The notes: generated from the sequence alone by a model not told the origin. A stretch of DNA of 6,156 nucleotides from Trichodesmium sp. MAG_R04 (GCA_023356515.1 JAKQYG010000255.1:1-6156), one strand, 5' to 3'; shown: positions 1 through 5,471, counted from the first letter of the stretch. A program made the numbers and translations.

Positions 1-778
1 ATTTACATATCAAGCTCAAGCAAGAGACACTTTTATTGTTACTTATCCTAAATGTGGAACAACTTGGACTCAACATATTGTTTGGATGCTATCCCATGAT
101 GGAAAACCATTACCTTTAGACAAAAGTATTAATTTAGAAGTTCCTCATCTGGAAGAGGTGGGAAGTTATTTTGTGAAAGATTTATCTGAACCTCGTTTTA
201 TCAAAACCCATTTAACTTATGATTTAAATCCCTATAATTCTGATTCAAAATATATTTATATAGCTCGTAATCCTTTCGACTGTGCTGTTTCTTTTTATTA
301 TCATACTCAAGGATTTATCAAACATTATAATTTTGCTAAGGGTACATTTGATGATTTTTTTGAATGTTTTATTAATGGAGAAGTAGATTGGGGAGATTAC
401 TTCGATCATTTACTTGGTTGGGTACAGTATAAAAACAATGACAATGTTCTTTTTTTAACCTATGAATCTATGAAAAATAACCCGAGAATAAATATTATTG
501 CTATAGCAAAATTTTTAGGTGATAATTATGTAGAAAAAGTAAAAAATACACAAATTCTAGAAAGTATTCTTCACCATACAAGTTTTACTAGCATGAGTAA
601 AAACCAAAGTCGTTGGTCTAGTCCACGTCCTCCTAATATGACTCCATTTATTCGTCAAGGAAAAGTGGGAGGTTGGAAGTCACTTTTCTCAGTTTCCCAA
701 ACTCAGAGATTAAGTCAAAAGTTGAGGATAAGAACTGCTGGTACTGAAGCTGAAAATTTATGGCAAATTCCTGAATAG
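1..778 (+). CDS. Sulfotransferase, PAPS-dependent (5' end outside window)
   Basis: Predicted to move a sulfuryl group from PAPS to a hydroxyl or amine of an unknown small acceptor, in the cytosol. The reading frame is already open at position 2 and continues into the first in-frame ATG at 86, so that ATG is internal: 28 codons before it encode the 5'-phosphosulfate loop YPKCGTTW (visible residues 15-22; the family usually has YPKSGTTW). Further family landmarks follow in order: KTHL with the likely catalytic His (codon 209-211), the 3'-phosphate motif RNPFDCAVSFYYH (codons from 266), LFLTYESMK, SFTSMSKN, and near the C-terminus FIRQGKVGGWKSLF, matching the RKGxxGDW signature. The C-terminus (AGTEAENLW) is normal for the family, so only a short N-terminal piece is missing. 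No membrane segment is seen in the visible part. The gene is AT-rich. The family is secure; the substrate cannot be read from the sequence. Confidence 0.93.
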   Translation, partial: FTYQAQARDTFIVTYPKCGTTWTQHIVWMLSHDGKPLPLDKSINLEVPHLEEVGSYFVKDLSEPRFIKTHLTYDLNPYNSDSKYIYIARNPFDCAVSFYYHTQGFIKHYNFAKGTFDDFFECFINGEVDWGDYFDHLLGWVQYKNNDNVLFLTYESMKNNPRINIIAIAKFLGDNYVEKVKNTQILESILHHTSFTSMSKNQSRWSSPRPPNMTPFIRQGKVGGWKSLFSVSQTQRLSQKLRIRTAGTEAENLWQIPE

Positions 779-786
779 TTTTGATT

Positions 787-879
787 TTTATTCACAGAAA
801 AGTAACAGATGAGAAGTCGTATTTTTCTGTTTCTCAAGCTCAGAGATTAACTAAAAAATTGATATCATACGAAGGGTAA
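787..879 (+). pseudogene. Remnant of a second sulfotransferase C-terminus
   Basis: Nine bases after the sulfotransferase stop, another frame reads FIHRKVTDEKSYFSVSQ, then AQRLTKKLISYEG and a TAA stop. The first 25 residues (787-861) align with residues encoded at 647-724 of the intact gene (FIRQGKVGGWKSLFSVSQ, then TQRLSQKL): 16 of 25 are identical with one codon missing. The invariant Gly-x-x-Gly-Asp/Gly-Trp core has become KVTDEKS, and nothing resembling the rest of a sulfotransferase precedes it. I read this as the eroded tail of a tandem paralogue, or a partial duplication of the neighbour's 3' end. It has no start codon and should not make a working protein. Confidence 0.7.
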
Positions 880-1130
880 TAAAATATTTTTTACAAACCC
901 TAGAGATATTGCATGTAAAAGAAAGGGACGCTGGAGTGTTGGACAATTCTTCACCCACAAACAGTCAAATTGTTGAAGGTTCCACAAATGGACATGAGCA
1001 TGGACAATAGGAAAATTGGGTATAGTTACTTTAGGGAACAATCTATTTCGAGTTAGCTAGTTTAAGTATCATATCAATCAAACTACCAGCGATCGCTCAG
1101 TAACATTTGCTTTAATAATATAGTCATAAA
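880..1130. other. Intergenic, no recognisable gene
   Basis: This spacer separates the sulfotransferase remnant from the repeat upstream of lysC. On the plus strand one frame is open from 855 to a TAG at 1008-1010. Its last part (from 912) reads fairly protein-like (RDAGVLDNSSPTNSQIVEG), but there is no ATG and I recognise no family. No convincing hairpin-plus-T-run terminator for the sulfotransferase is visible. One HIP1 site lies at 1089-1096. Confidence 0.5.
1089..1096. repeat. HIP1 palindrome GCGATCGC (intergenic)
   Basis: An exact HIP1 octamer, the highly iterated palindrome of many cyanobacterial genomes. It sits inside an 18-base stretch (1086-1103, CCAGCGATCGCTCAGTAA) that recurs exactly at 1415-1432 inside lysC. 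Confidence 0.9.
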
Positions 1131-1222
1131 ATCTAGTAGTGGGGAATACAAAATCCGGATATAAAAGCAGGCTTGTCCTATCGCCCAATCCTTCTGAATT
1201 TGAAAAAACACCCTTTCACACT
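1131..1222. repeat. Dispersed repeat, copy A (upstream of lysC)
   Basis: The core 1151-1191 matches 3493-3533 without gaps at 34 of 41 positions, sharing AAATCC, TATAAAAG, GCTTGTCC, ATCGCC and AATCC. Weaker similarity extends left (GTAGT... AATAC) and right (AAAAAACACCCTTTCACAC against AAAAAATATCCTCTCACTA) if about 16 bases are missing from this copy. Both copies have the same orientation and both are noncoding. I infer a dispersed intergenic repeat or short mobile-element relic; its class is unknown to me. Confidence 0.6.
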
Positions 1223-1243
1223 TGGCACATCTTATATTATACT
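1215..1243 (+). promoter_or_regulatory. Candidate sigma70-type promoter of lysC
   Basis: TTCACA (1215-1220, five of six bases of TTGACA) is followed by exactly 17 bases and then TATACT (1238-1243, five of six of TATAAT). Transcription would begin near 1250, giving a leader of about 80 bases. The leader has no clear Shine-Dalgarno sequence. The -35 box lies at the right end of dispersed repeat copy A. The call rests on sequence match only. Confidence 0.5.
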
Positions 1244-1329
1244 CAATTTTGCCTATATAGTCAATCCAGTAAGTTTCAACAGAAGAATTTAAAATCAATA
1301 TATGTTAATAATCTAATTCTCAAATCAAT

Positions 1330-3144
1330 ATGCTAATAGTCCAAAAATACGGTGGCACATCAGTAGGGTCTGTGGAAAGGATTAAAGCAGTGGCCAAACG
1401 CATTGCTAAAACAGCCAGCGATCGCTCAGTAATAGTAGTCGTATCAGCGATGGGAAAAACCACAGATGCCTTAGTCAAACTAGCAAACGAAATCTCTCCC
1501 GACCCCTGTCGTCGAGAAATGGATATGCTACTATCCACAGGGGAACAAGTTACCATTGCTCTGATGAGCATGGCCTTACAAGAGTTGGGAGTACCAGCTA
1601 TTTCCCTCACCGGAGCCCAGGTAGGAATAGTCACAGAAGCTGAACATTCCCGCGCTCGTATTTTACATATTCAAACCGAACGTATAGAGGAACACCTGCA
1701 ACTAGGAGAAGTTATAGTTGTTGCAGGTTTCCAAGGTATCAGTCAGACTCGCCACCAGGAAATCACAACATTAGGTAGAGGCGGTTCGGATACTTCCGCA
1801 GTCGCTTTAGCAGCAGCACTCCAAGCAGAAAGATGCGAAATATATACAGACGTACCCGGAATTCTCACAACCGACCCCCGCATAGTACCCGAAGCACAGT
1901 TAATGTCAAAAATTAGCTGTGATGAAATGTTGGAGTTGGCAAGTCTAGGAGCAAAAGTGTTGCATCCTAGGGCCGTTGAAATTGCTAGAAATTATGGAAT
2001 GCCATTAGTAGTCTTATCCAGTTGGAGCGATGCGCCTGGTACTCGTATAGTTTCCGCAATACCCAAACGTCCTGCCTTGCAAGATTTAGAATTAACCAAA
2101 TCTGTAGATGCTATAGAATATGACACCAACCAAGCTGGAATTTCTATGTTGCGCGTTCCCGATCGCCCTGGTGTGGCAGCCAAATTATTTTCTGGTATTG
2201 CCGTACAGAATATAGATGTAGATTTGATTATTCAGTCTATTCACGAAAGCGATACTAATGATATTGCCTTTACTGTCAGGAAAGATTGCTGGAAACAAGC
2301 AGCAGCAGTAGCGGATGCTATACTGCCTGCTTTAGGAAAAAATTCTGACCCCAGTTTGGGCGAACCAGAAGTCCAAACAGAAGAGCGAACTATTGCCAAA
2401 GTTAGTCTTGTGGGTGCAGGTATGATCGGACGACCACGAGTAGCAACCAAAATGTTTGAAACTTTGGCAGCAGTAGGAGTAAATATCGTAATGATTTCTA
2501 CTTCAGAAGTTAAAGTCAGTTGTGTAATAGATACAGAAGACTGTGAAAAAGCAGTTAATTCTTTGTGTCAAACATTTGCTGTGGATGTTGCAGATATTTC
2601 CAGTAGCTTTGCTGCTCCGGAGCCAGAAGAAGTTCTCTCTCCAGTCCGAGGGGTTGCTTTAGATCTGAAGCAAGCAAGACTAGCAGTACGTCAAGTTCCC
2701 GATCGCTCAGGAATGGCAGCCAAAATATTTGGTTTGTTGGCGCAGCAGAATATTAGTATAGATATGATTATTCAATCCCAGCGTTGTCATAGTGTGGATG
2801 GAGTTTTGACTCGTGATATTGCTTTTACTGTATCTCAAGCAGAGGGAGAAACTGCATATCAAACTTTGGCAGATGCAGCACTTGAATTCGGTTGGGGAAA
2901 AGTGGTATTAGAGAATGCCATTGCCAAAGTAAGTGTAGTCGGTTCTGGGATGATTTCTCATCCAGGGGTGGCAGCACAGATGTTTGAGGCGTTGGCAGCA
3001 AGTCAAATCAATATTTTAATGATTGCTACTTCGGAAATTAAAATTAGTTGTGTGGTAGAAGAAGAGAATGGAGTGAAAGCATTGCAAGTTATTCACAAGG
3101 CTTTTGGTTTGTCTGGTAATGAGGTGTTTAAAGTTCCAGCTTGA
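1330..3144 (+). CDS. lysC: Aspartate kinase with four ACT domains
   Basis: Phosphorylates L-aspartate to 4-phospho-aspartate, the committed first step to lysine, threonine, methionine and isoleucine; cytosolic. The 604-residue protein begins directly with the nucleotide-binding strand MLIVQKYGGTSVG. The catalytic kinase domain (about 1-245) shows VVVSAMGKTTDAL, STGEQVT (69-75), TLGRGGSDTSAVAL (147-160), YTDVPGILTTDPR (172-184) and LGAKVLHPRAVE (206-217). Four regulatory ACT domains follow as two tandem pairs: about 260-335 and 352-425, then 445-520 and 530-600. ACT1 resembles ACT3 (VPDRPGVAAKLF, VPDRSGMAAKIF) and ACT2 resembles ACT4, so the pair was duplicated. Feedback inhibition by lysine and/or threonine is expected from the family. 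In ACT2 the usually conserved Gly of the Pro-Gly loop is Arg370. The ATG at 1330 is the only start that precedes KYGGTSVG closely; no Shine-Dalgarno is visible. No neighbour is co-directional and close, so it appears monocistronic. Confidence 0.97.
   Translation: MLIVQKYGGTSVGSVERIKAVAKRIAKTASDRSVIVVVSAMGKTTDALVKLANEISPDPCRREMDMLLSTGEQVTIALMSMALQELGVPAISLTGAQVGIVTEAEHSRARILHIQTERIEEHLQLGEVIVVAGFQGISQTRHQEITTLGRGGSDTSAVALAAALQAERCEIYTDVPGILTTDPRIVPEAQLMSKISCDEMLELASLGAKVLHPRAVEIARNYGMPLVVLSSWSDAPGTRIVSAIPKRPALQDLELTKSVDAIEYDTNQAGISMLRVPDRPGVAAKLFSGIAVQNIDVDLIIQSIHESDTNDIAFTVRKDCWKQAAAVADAILPALGKNSDPSLGEPEVQTEERTIAKVSLVGAGMIGRPRVATKMFETLAAVGVNIVMISTSEVKVSCVIDTEDCEKAVNSLCQTFAVDVADISSSFAAPEPEEVLSPVRGVALDLKQARLAVRQVPDRSGMAAKIFGLLAQQNISIDMIIQSQRCHSVDGVLTRDIAFTVSQAEGETAYQTLADAALEFGWGKVVLENAIAKVSVVGSGMISHPGVAAQMFEALAASQINILMIATSEIKISCVVEEENGVKALQVIHKAFGLSGNEVFKVPA
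1418..1425. repeat. HIP1 palindrome GCGATCGC (in lysC)
   Basis: An exact HIP1 octamer within lysC codons for Ser-Asp-Arg. Degenerate relatives (CGATCGCC, CGATCGCT) occur in the same gene near 2159 and 2699, both in codons for Pro-Asp-Arg of an ACT domain. Confidence 0.9.
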
Positions 3145-3321
3145 GATTACATAATTACACAAAAAAGGTTGGTAAATATTAAATATAACAAATTTTCTCA
3201 AAATTAGAATTATAGATTAATTAAGATTTTCCTGCCTTATACCCAACATATTGAAAGCCTTGCTTGATCATAACTATGAAGTTTGCAAGTAAAAATACAT
3301 ATTACAGAAACTATTGATAGT
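3145..3321. other. Intergenic after lysC, nothing recognised
   Basis: AT-rich spacer between the lysC stop and the MITE-like element. I see no ORF with coding character and no classical terminator (GC stem followed by a T-run). Only a weak CTTGC/GCAAG pair (3259-3263 and 3285-3289) can be drawn, which I do not consider meaningful. Confidence 0.5.
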
Positions 3322-3424
3322 TATAGCAGTCGAAGTATAGCACTACGGATAAGTAAGAAGTTAGAAGTAATCTCTGACTGATTCAGCATTTAGTAATGTC
3401 CTAACTTTTGCTTCGACTGCTATA
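3322..3424. mobile_element. MITE-like element with 14-bp terminal inverted repeats
   Basis: TATAGCAGTCGAAG (3322-3335) is matched exactly by its reverse complement CTTCGACTGCTATA (3411-3424). A second internal pair, AAGTTAG (3358-3364) and CTAACTT (3401-3407), lets the whole 103 bp fold back. There is no ORF inside. Perfect terminal repeats ending in TA, small size and no coding capacity fit a non-autonomous transposable element that targets TA dinucleotides, as IS630/Tc1-like elements do; the family assignment is inference. Between two convergent genes, the fold could also act as a transcription barrier. Confidence 0.65.
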
Positions 3425-3471
3425 TTAACAATAACAGAGACTTGTAAATCCACCTTCTTCCTTAAAAATGC

Positions 3472-3577
3472 TCTTGTAGTATATTTGATACTAAATCCAG
3501 GTATAAAAGTCTGCTTGTCCCATCGCCTAATCCGTTATTTAGTAAAGGCTGTAACTTTAAAAAATATCCTCTCACTA
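3472..3577. repeat. Dispersed repeat, copy B (between lysC and kinase)
   Basis: Second copy of the repeat found at 1131-1222, with the 41-base core at 3493-3533. This copy also has a clean hairpin at its left edge: TAGTAT (3477-3482), loop ATTTG, ATACTA (3488-3493); copy A has lost it. This copy keeps about 16 bases absent from A after the AATCC end of the core. The boundaries are approximate because only two copies are available for comparison. Confidence 0.6.
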
Positions 3578-3731
3578 AGACGGATTTTGTATGAAGTGCG
3601 TAATGTAGGCCTTAACTTTTCTGTCATGGCCAGCACGAAATCCTAACTTTTTAAGCTTCAATAACCAAAAAGCTGGTACTATTTGCTACCCATAGCGGTT
3701 CAGAGAACCATCACTTATCTCCCTATTCCCT
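3578..3731. other. Intergenic 3' of the kinase gene; weak hairpin
   Basis: Noncoding stretch downstream of the kinase stop on the minus strand. It contains GGTTC (3697-3701), AGA and GAACC (3705-3709), a five-pair hairpin 23 bases beyond the stop, but no T-run follows on the minus strand, so terminator function is doubtful. The 11-mer TCCTAACTTTT at 3641-3651 also occurs at 3399-3409 (inside the MITE-like element) and at 5314-5324. Confidence 0.35.
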
Positions 3732-5069
3732 CTAAAAAACACATCCTTTTAATGCATTCTTAAATTCTTTAGCAGTTTTAAAATAAATTTCTGGCTCATC
3801 AATTAATGCTAAATCAATTACTTCTGCCAATGATTGAGGAATATAAATATTTCTTTGTCTAATTGGCACAGGTTTAGTTTGTAATACAGTTAAAATTGGA
3901 TCTTTCTCAGTAAAATCACGGGGATATACACCAGTTAACATATTATATAAAGTCGCTGCCATTGCCCAAACATCTACTTCCGGTTTTAAATATTTAAAAT
4001 CAATCATTTGCTGCCTGGGCATAAAAGGAAAATTTACTCGTTTGTTTCCCGTGATTGTTTGCCCACTTAAACCAGCTAAATCAAAAGCTTTTGCTATTCC
4101 ATAATCTGCTATTTTTACCACTGTTGAACTATTTATATTACTCAGAAAAATATTAGCTGGTTTAATATGCCGATGAACTAAACCTTTCCCTGCACCAAAA
4201 CTACCATCAGCTTTTTTAACAAAAGGAATTTCTGCATTATGAGCGTATTCTAAACCATCTAAAGCTTGTATAGTAGTTCTTACTGCCATAGTAATAGATA
4301 ATCGATAACCACAACGTTTCAACAAATTCAAAATACTATCACCATTACAATATTCTAAAGTCAAAAAAAATTGTTTATCGCTATAACTATAATCCTTCAT
4401 TCTCACAATATTCTTATGATCTAAAGCTTTATAATTTTCTATTTCTGTTAAAAAACGATTTATAGCCTGAGAATGGGTAGGAACTTCTGGCAACATTGTT
4501 TTTAACACTATTAATTCTTGAGTAGAATTATTTCTTACTAAATAAACTTTTCCAAAACTGCCTTTACCTAGTGATTTTATGGTTCTATGACCGGGAATTT
4601 GGATGGTATTATTACTTTCTAATTGTGCCGAATTAACTAATATTTTATTATTTTTTATATGAGAAGTTTTGGGTATAGGAACTATTTCTAGAAACATCTT
4701 TTTCTTGAATTCAAGACTTAACTTAAAAATCGTTTTACCTAATTGAATTTTGTCTCCTGATTTTAAATCATATTCAGGAAAATTCATTTTTTCTGTAGCT
4801 TCAGAGGTATGCTTTGGTTGACTTTGCCCAATTCTTTTACCATTAATATAAGTTCCATTTGTACTGCCAAAATCACGTACTCGTACATACGGAGGATTAA
4901 TATCAAGTATGCAATGATAACGAGAAATAGTACGATGTTGTTCATCACTTGGTAGCCTTAGGTGACAGTTTTGATGACGACCGATAATACAAATGCTTCT
5001 TTCTTCAAATATAAATTCTTTGTCGATGAGGCTTCCTTGGATAATAGTCAGTTTGACTTGAACAGACAT
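3732..5069 (-). CDS. FHA domain-Ser/Thr protein kinase, catalytic Asp replaced by His
   Basis: A 445-residue cytosolic protein with two modules. The FHA phosphothreonine-binding domain (about 5-118) shows IIGRHQNCHLRLP (GR at 30-31), SRYHC (49-53) and DFGSTNGTYINGK (66-78), with a short insertion before its last strands. The protein kinase domain (about 161-440) shows the glycine loop LGKGSFGKVYLV (167-178), the ATP lysine K190 in VLKTM, the likely alpha-C Glu209, the metal site DYG (322-324, a variant of DFG) and DVW (366-368). The catalytic loop reads HRHIKPANIF: codon CAT at 4169-4167 gives His301 where Asp is nearly universal, while K303 and N306 remain. An insertion of about 18 residues (278-295) precedes this loop. 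No membrane segment is present. The family would sense or pass on phospho-signals; target unknown. With His301 it may be a pseudokinase that still binds ATP and phosphopeptides. The ATG at 5069 precedes the first FHA strand; no Shine-Dalgarno is evident. Confidence 0.93.
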   Translation of the reverse strand: MSVQVKLTIIQGSLIDKEFIFEERSICIIGRHQNCHLRLPSDEQHRTISRYHCILDINPPYVRVRDFGSTNGTYINGKRIGQSQPKHTSEATEKMNFPEYDLKSGDKIQLGKTIFKLSLEFKKKMFLEIVPIPKTSHIKNNKILVNSAQLESNNTIQIPGHRTIKSLGKGSFGKVYLVRNNSTQELIVLKTMLPEVPTHSQAINRFLTEIENYKALDHKNIVRMKDYSYSDKQFFLTLEYCNGDSILNLLKRCGYRLSITMAVRTTIQALDGLEYAHNAEIPFVKKADGSFGAGKGLVHRHIKPANIFLSNINSSTVVKIADYGIAKAFDLAGLSGQTITGNKRVNFPFMPRQQMIDFKYLKPEVDVWAMAATLYNMLTGVYPRDFTEKDPILTVLQTKPVPIRQRNIYIPQSLAEVIDLALIDEPEIYFKTAKEFKNALKGCVF

Positions 5070-5109
5070 AATGAGACTTACACAAAATAGAAGTAAAAAA
5101 TAAGTTTAA

Positions 5110-5139
5110 ATTATAGATAGGTAGATGCTTTGACATCAA
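5110..5139 (-). promoter_or_regulatory. Candidate promoter of the FHA-kinase gene
   Basis: On the minus strand TTGATG (5139-5134), an 18-base spacer and a perfect TATAAT (5115-5110) lie about 40 bases upstream of the kinase ATG, leaving a leader of roughly 35 bases. The -10 box is exact; the -35 box matches in four of six bases. The match is in AT-rich DNA, so chance is possible. Confidence 0.4.
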
Positions 5140-5157
5140 AAAGGCATAAATTATTAA
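5130..5157 (+). promoter_or_regulatory. Candidate divergent plus-strand promoter
   Basis: A perfect TTGACA (5130-5135) is followed after 16 bases by TATTAA (5152-5157, four of six bases of TATAAT). Its -35 box overlaps that of the minus-strand promoter inside the palindrome TTTGA-CA-TCAAA (5129-5140). No secure gene lies downstream on this strand, only the doubtful ORF at 5250-5411. Confidence 0.25.
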
Positions 5158-5192
5158 TTACCAATGATTCTAGCCATTTTTAGGTAATTAAT
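5153..5192. repeat. Stem-loop with 10-bp perfect arms
   Basis: ATTAATTACC (5153-5162) pairs exactly with GGTAATTAAT (5183-5192). Inside, AATG (5163-5166) can pair with CATT (5175-5178), leaving an 8-base loop and a 4-base bulge. It begins at the -10 region of the plus-strand promoter candidate and lies just upstream of the kinase promoter candidate, so it could be an operator or an RNA hairpin. There is no T-run to suggest a terminator. Confidence 0.5.
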
Positions 5193-5222
5193 GTAACTGT
5201 TTCATAAAACTGATATAAAACG

Positions 5223-5243
5223 TCATAATCAATAACATTATGA
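5223..5243. promoter_or_regulatory. Operator-like palindrome TCATAAT-N7-ATTATGA
   Basis: Perfect 7-base arms separated by 7 bases (5223-5229 and 5237-5243), about two helical turns in total, as for a dimeric DNA-binding protein. It ends at the GAGGA ribosome-binding site of the doubtful ORF at 5250. The regulator is unknown, and an AT-rich palindrome of this size can occur by chance. Confidence 0.35.
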
Positions 5244-5249
5244 GGAACC

Positions 5250-5411
5250 ATGCAAAAATTAAGGTGTACAAATTGTATTGTAGTGGAACCATTCATTTTT
5301 TTTATACCTTGTTTCCTAACTTTTTGGTCTCCTTTTTACCATAGTCAATGGTACTGCAATATGAGAATCCCAATATCTAAAAAGCAACTGCGTGTGCGTA
5401 GGCCACACTAA
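5250..5411 (+). CDS. Doubtful 53-codon ORF with a Shine-Dalgarno sequence
   Basis: ATG at 5250 is preceded by GAGGA (5242-5246), closely spaced. The frame begins MQKLRCTNCIVVEPF and contains a hydrophobic, aromatic stretch (about residues 10-25) with two cysteines near the start (CTNC) and a basic tail (LRVRRPH) before TAA at 5409-5411. I recognise no family. The composition follows the T-rich DNA, codon use shows no clear third-position pattern, and it lies wholly within the segment bounded by inverted repeats. It is probably fortuitous; the start signal and the upstream promoter candidate are the only reasons to list it. Confidence 0.15.
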   Translation: MQKLRCTNCIVVEPFIFFIPCFLTFWSPFYHSQWYCNMRIPISKKQLRVRRPH

Positions 5412-5471
5412 GAATTAGAGCCTTTGTGTAAGTCCTAGTAGTATCAAAAATAACTTAACTTTTGCTCAATA

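Larger units (their letters stand above)
5075..5434. repeat. Spacer segment bounded by a perfect 12-bp inverted repeat
   Basis: GACTTACACAAA (5075-5086) recurs as its exact reverse complement TTTGTGTAAGTC (5423-5434). The two arms enclose about 336 bp and almost fill the gap between the kinase start and argJ. Motifs of the GACTTACxCA type are, from memory, common at the ends of small cyanobacterial elements, so this may be a non-autonomous element, but I see no target-site duplication. It encloses all the signals listed between 5110 and 5411. Confidence 0.4.

Noticed and set aside
53..55. Cys instead of Ser in the sulfotransferase PAPS loop (YPKCGTTW)
   Set aside because: Cys is a common natural variant at this position in the family, so it is not evidence of inactivation.
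86..88. ATG at 86 as the sulfotransferase start
   Set aside because: The frame is open upstream to the window edge and encodes the essential PAPS loop YPKCGTTW, so the true start is outside.
965..985. A hairpin between CAATTCTTCACC (944-955) and AATTGTTGAAGGT as a sulfotransferase terminator
   Set aside because: The blocks are in the wrong order to pair into a stem, and no T-run follows.
1083..1298. 71-codon minus-strand ORF and the overlapping 65-codon plus-strand ORF (1139-1336) upstream of lysC
   Set aside because: Both read repeat and promoter DNA, have no recognisable domain or ribosome-binding site, and one runs into the lysC start in another frame.
1320..3201. Minus-strand ORFs opposite lysC (1320-1634, 1992-2183, 2241-2450, 3016-3201)
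   Set aside because: They are antisense shadows of a clearly coding gene and show no family motif.
3697..3709. GGTTC-AGA-GAACC hairpin as the kinase terminator
   Set aside because: The stem has only five pairs and no T-run on the minus strand; it is mentioned in the intergenic entry only.
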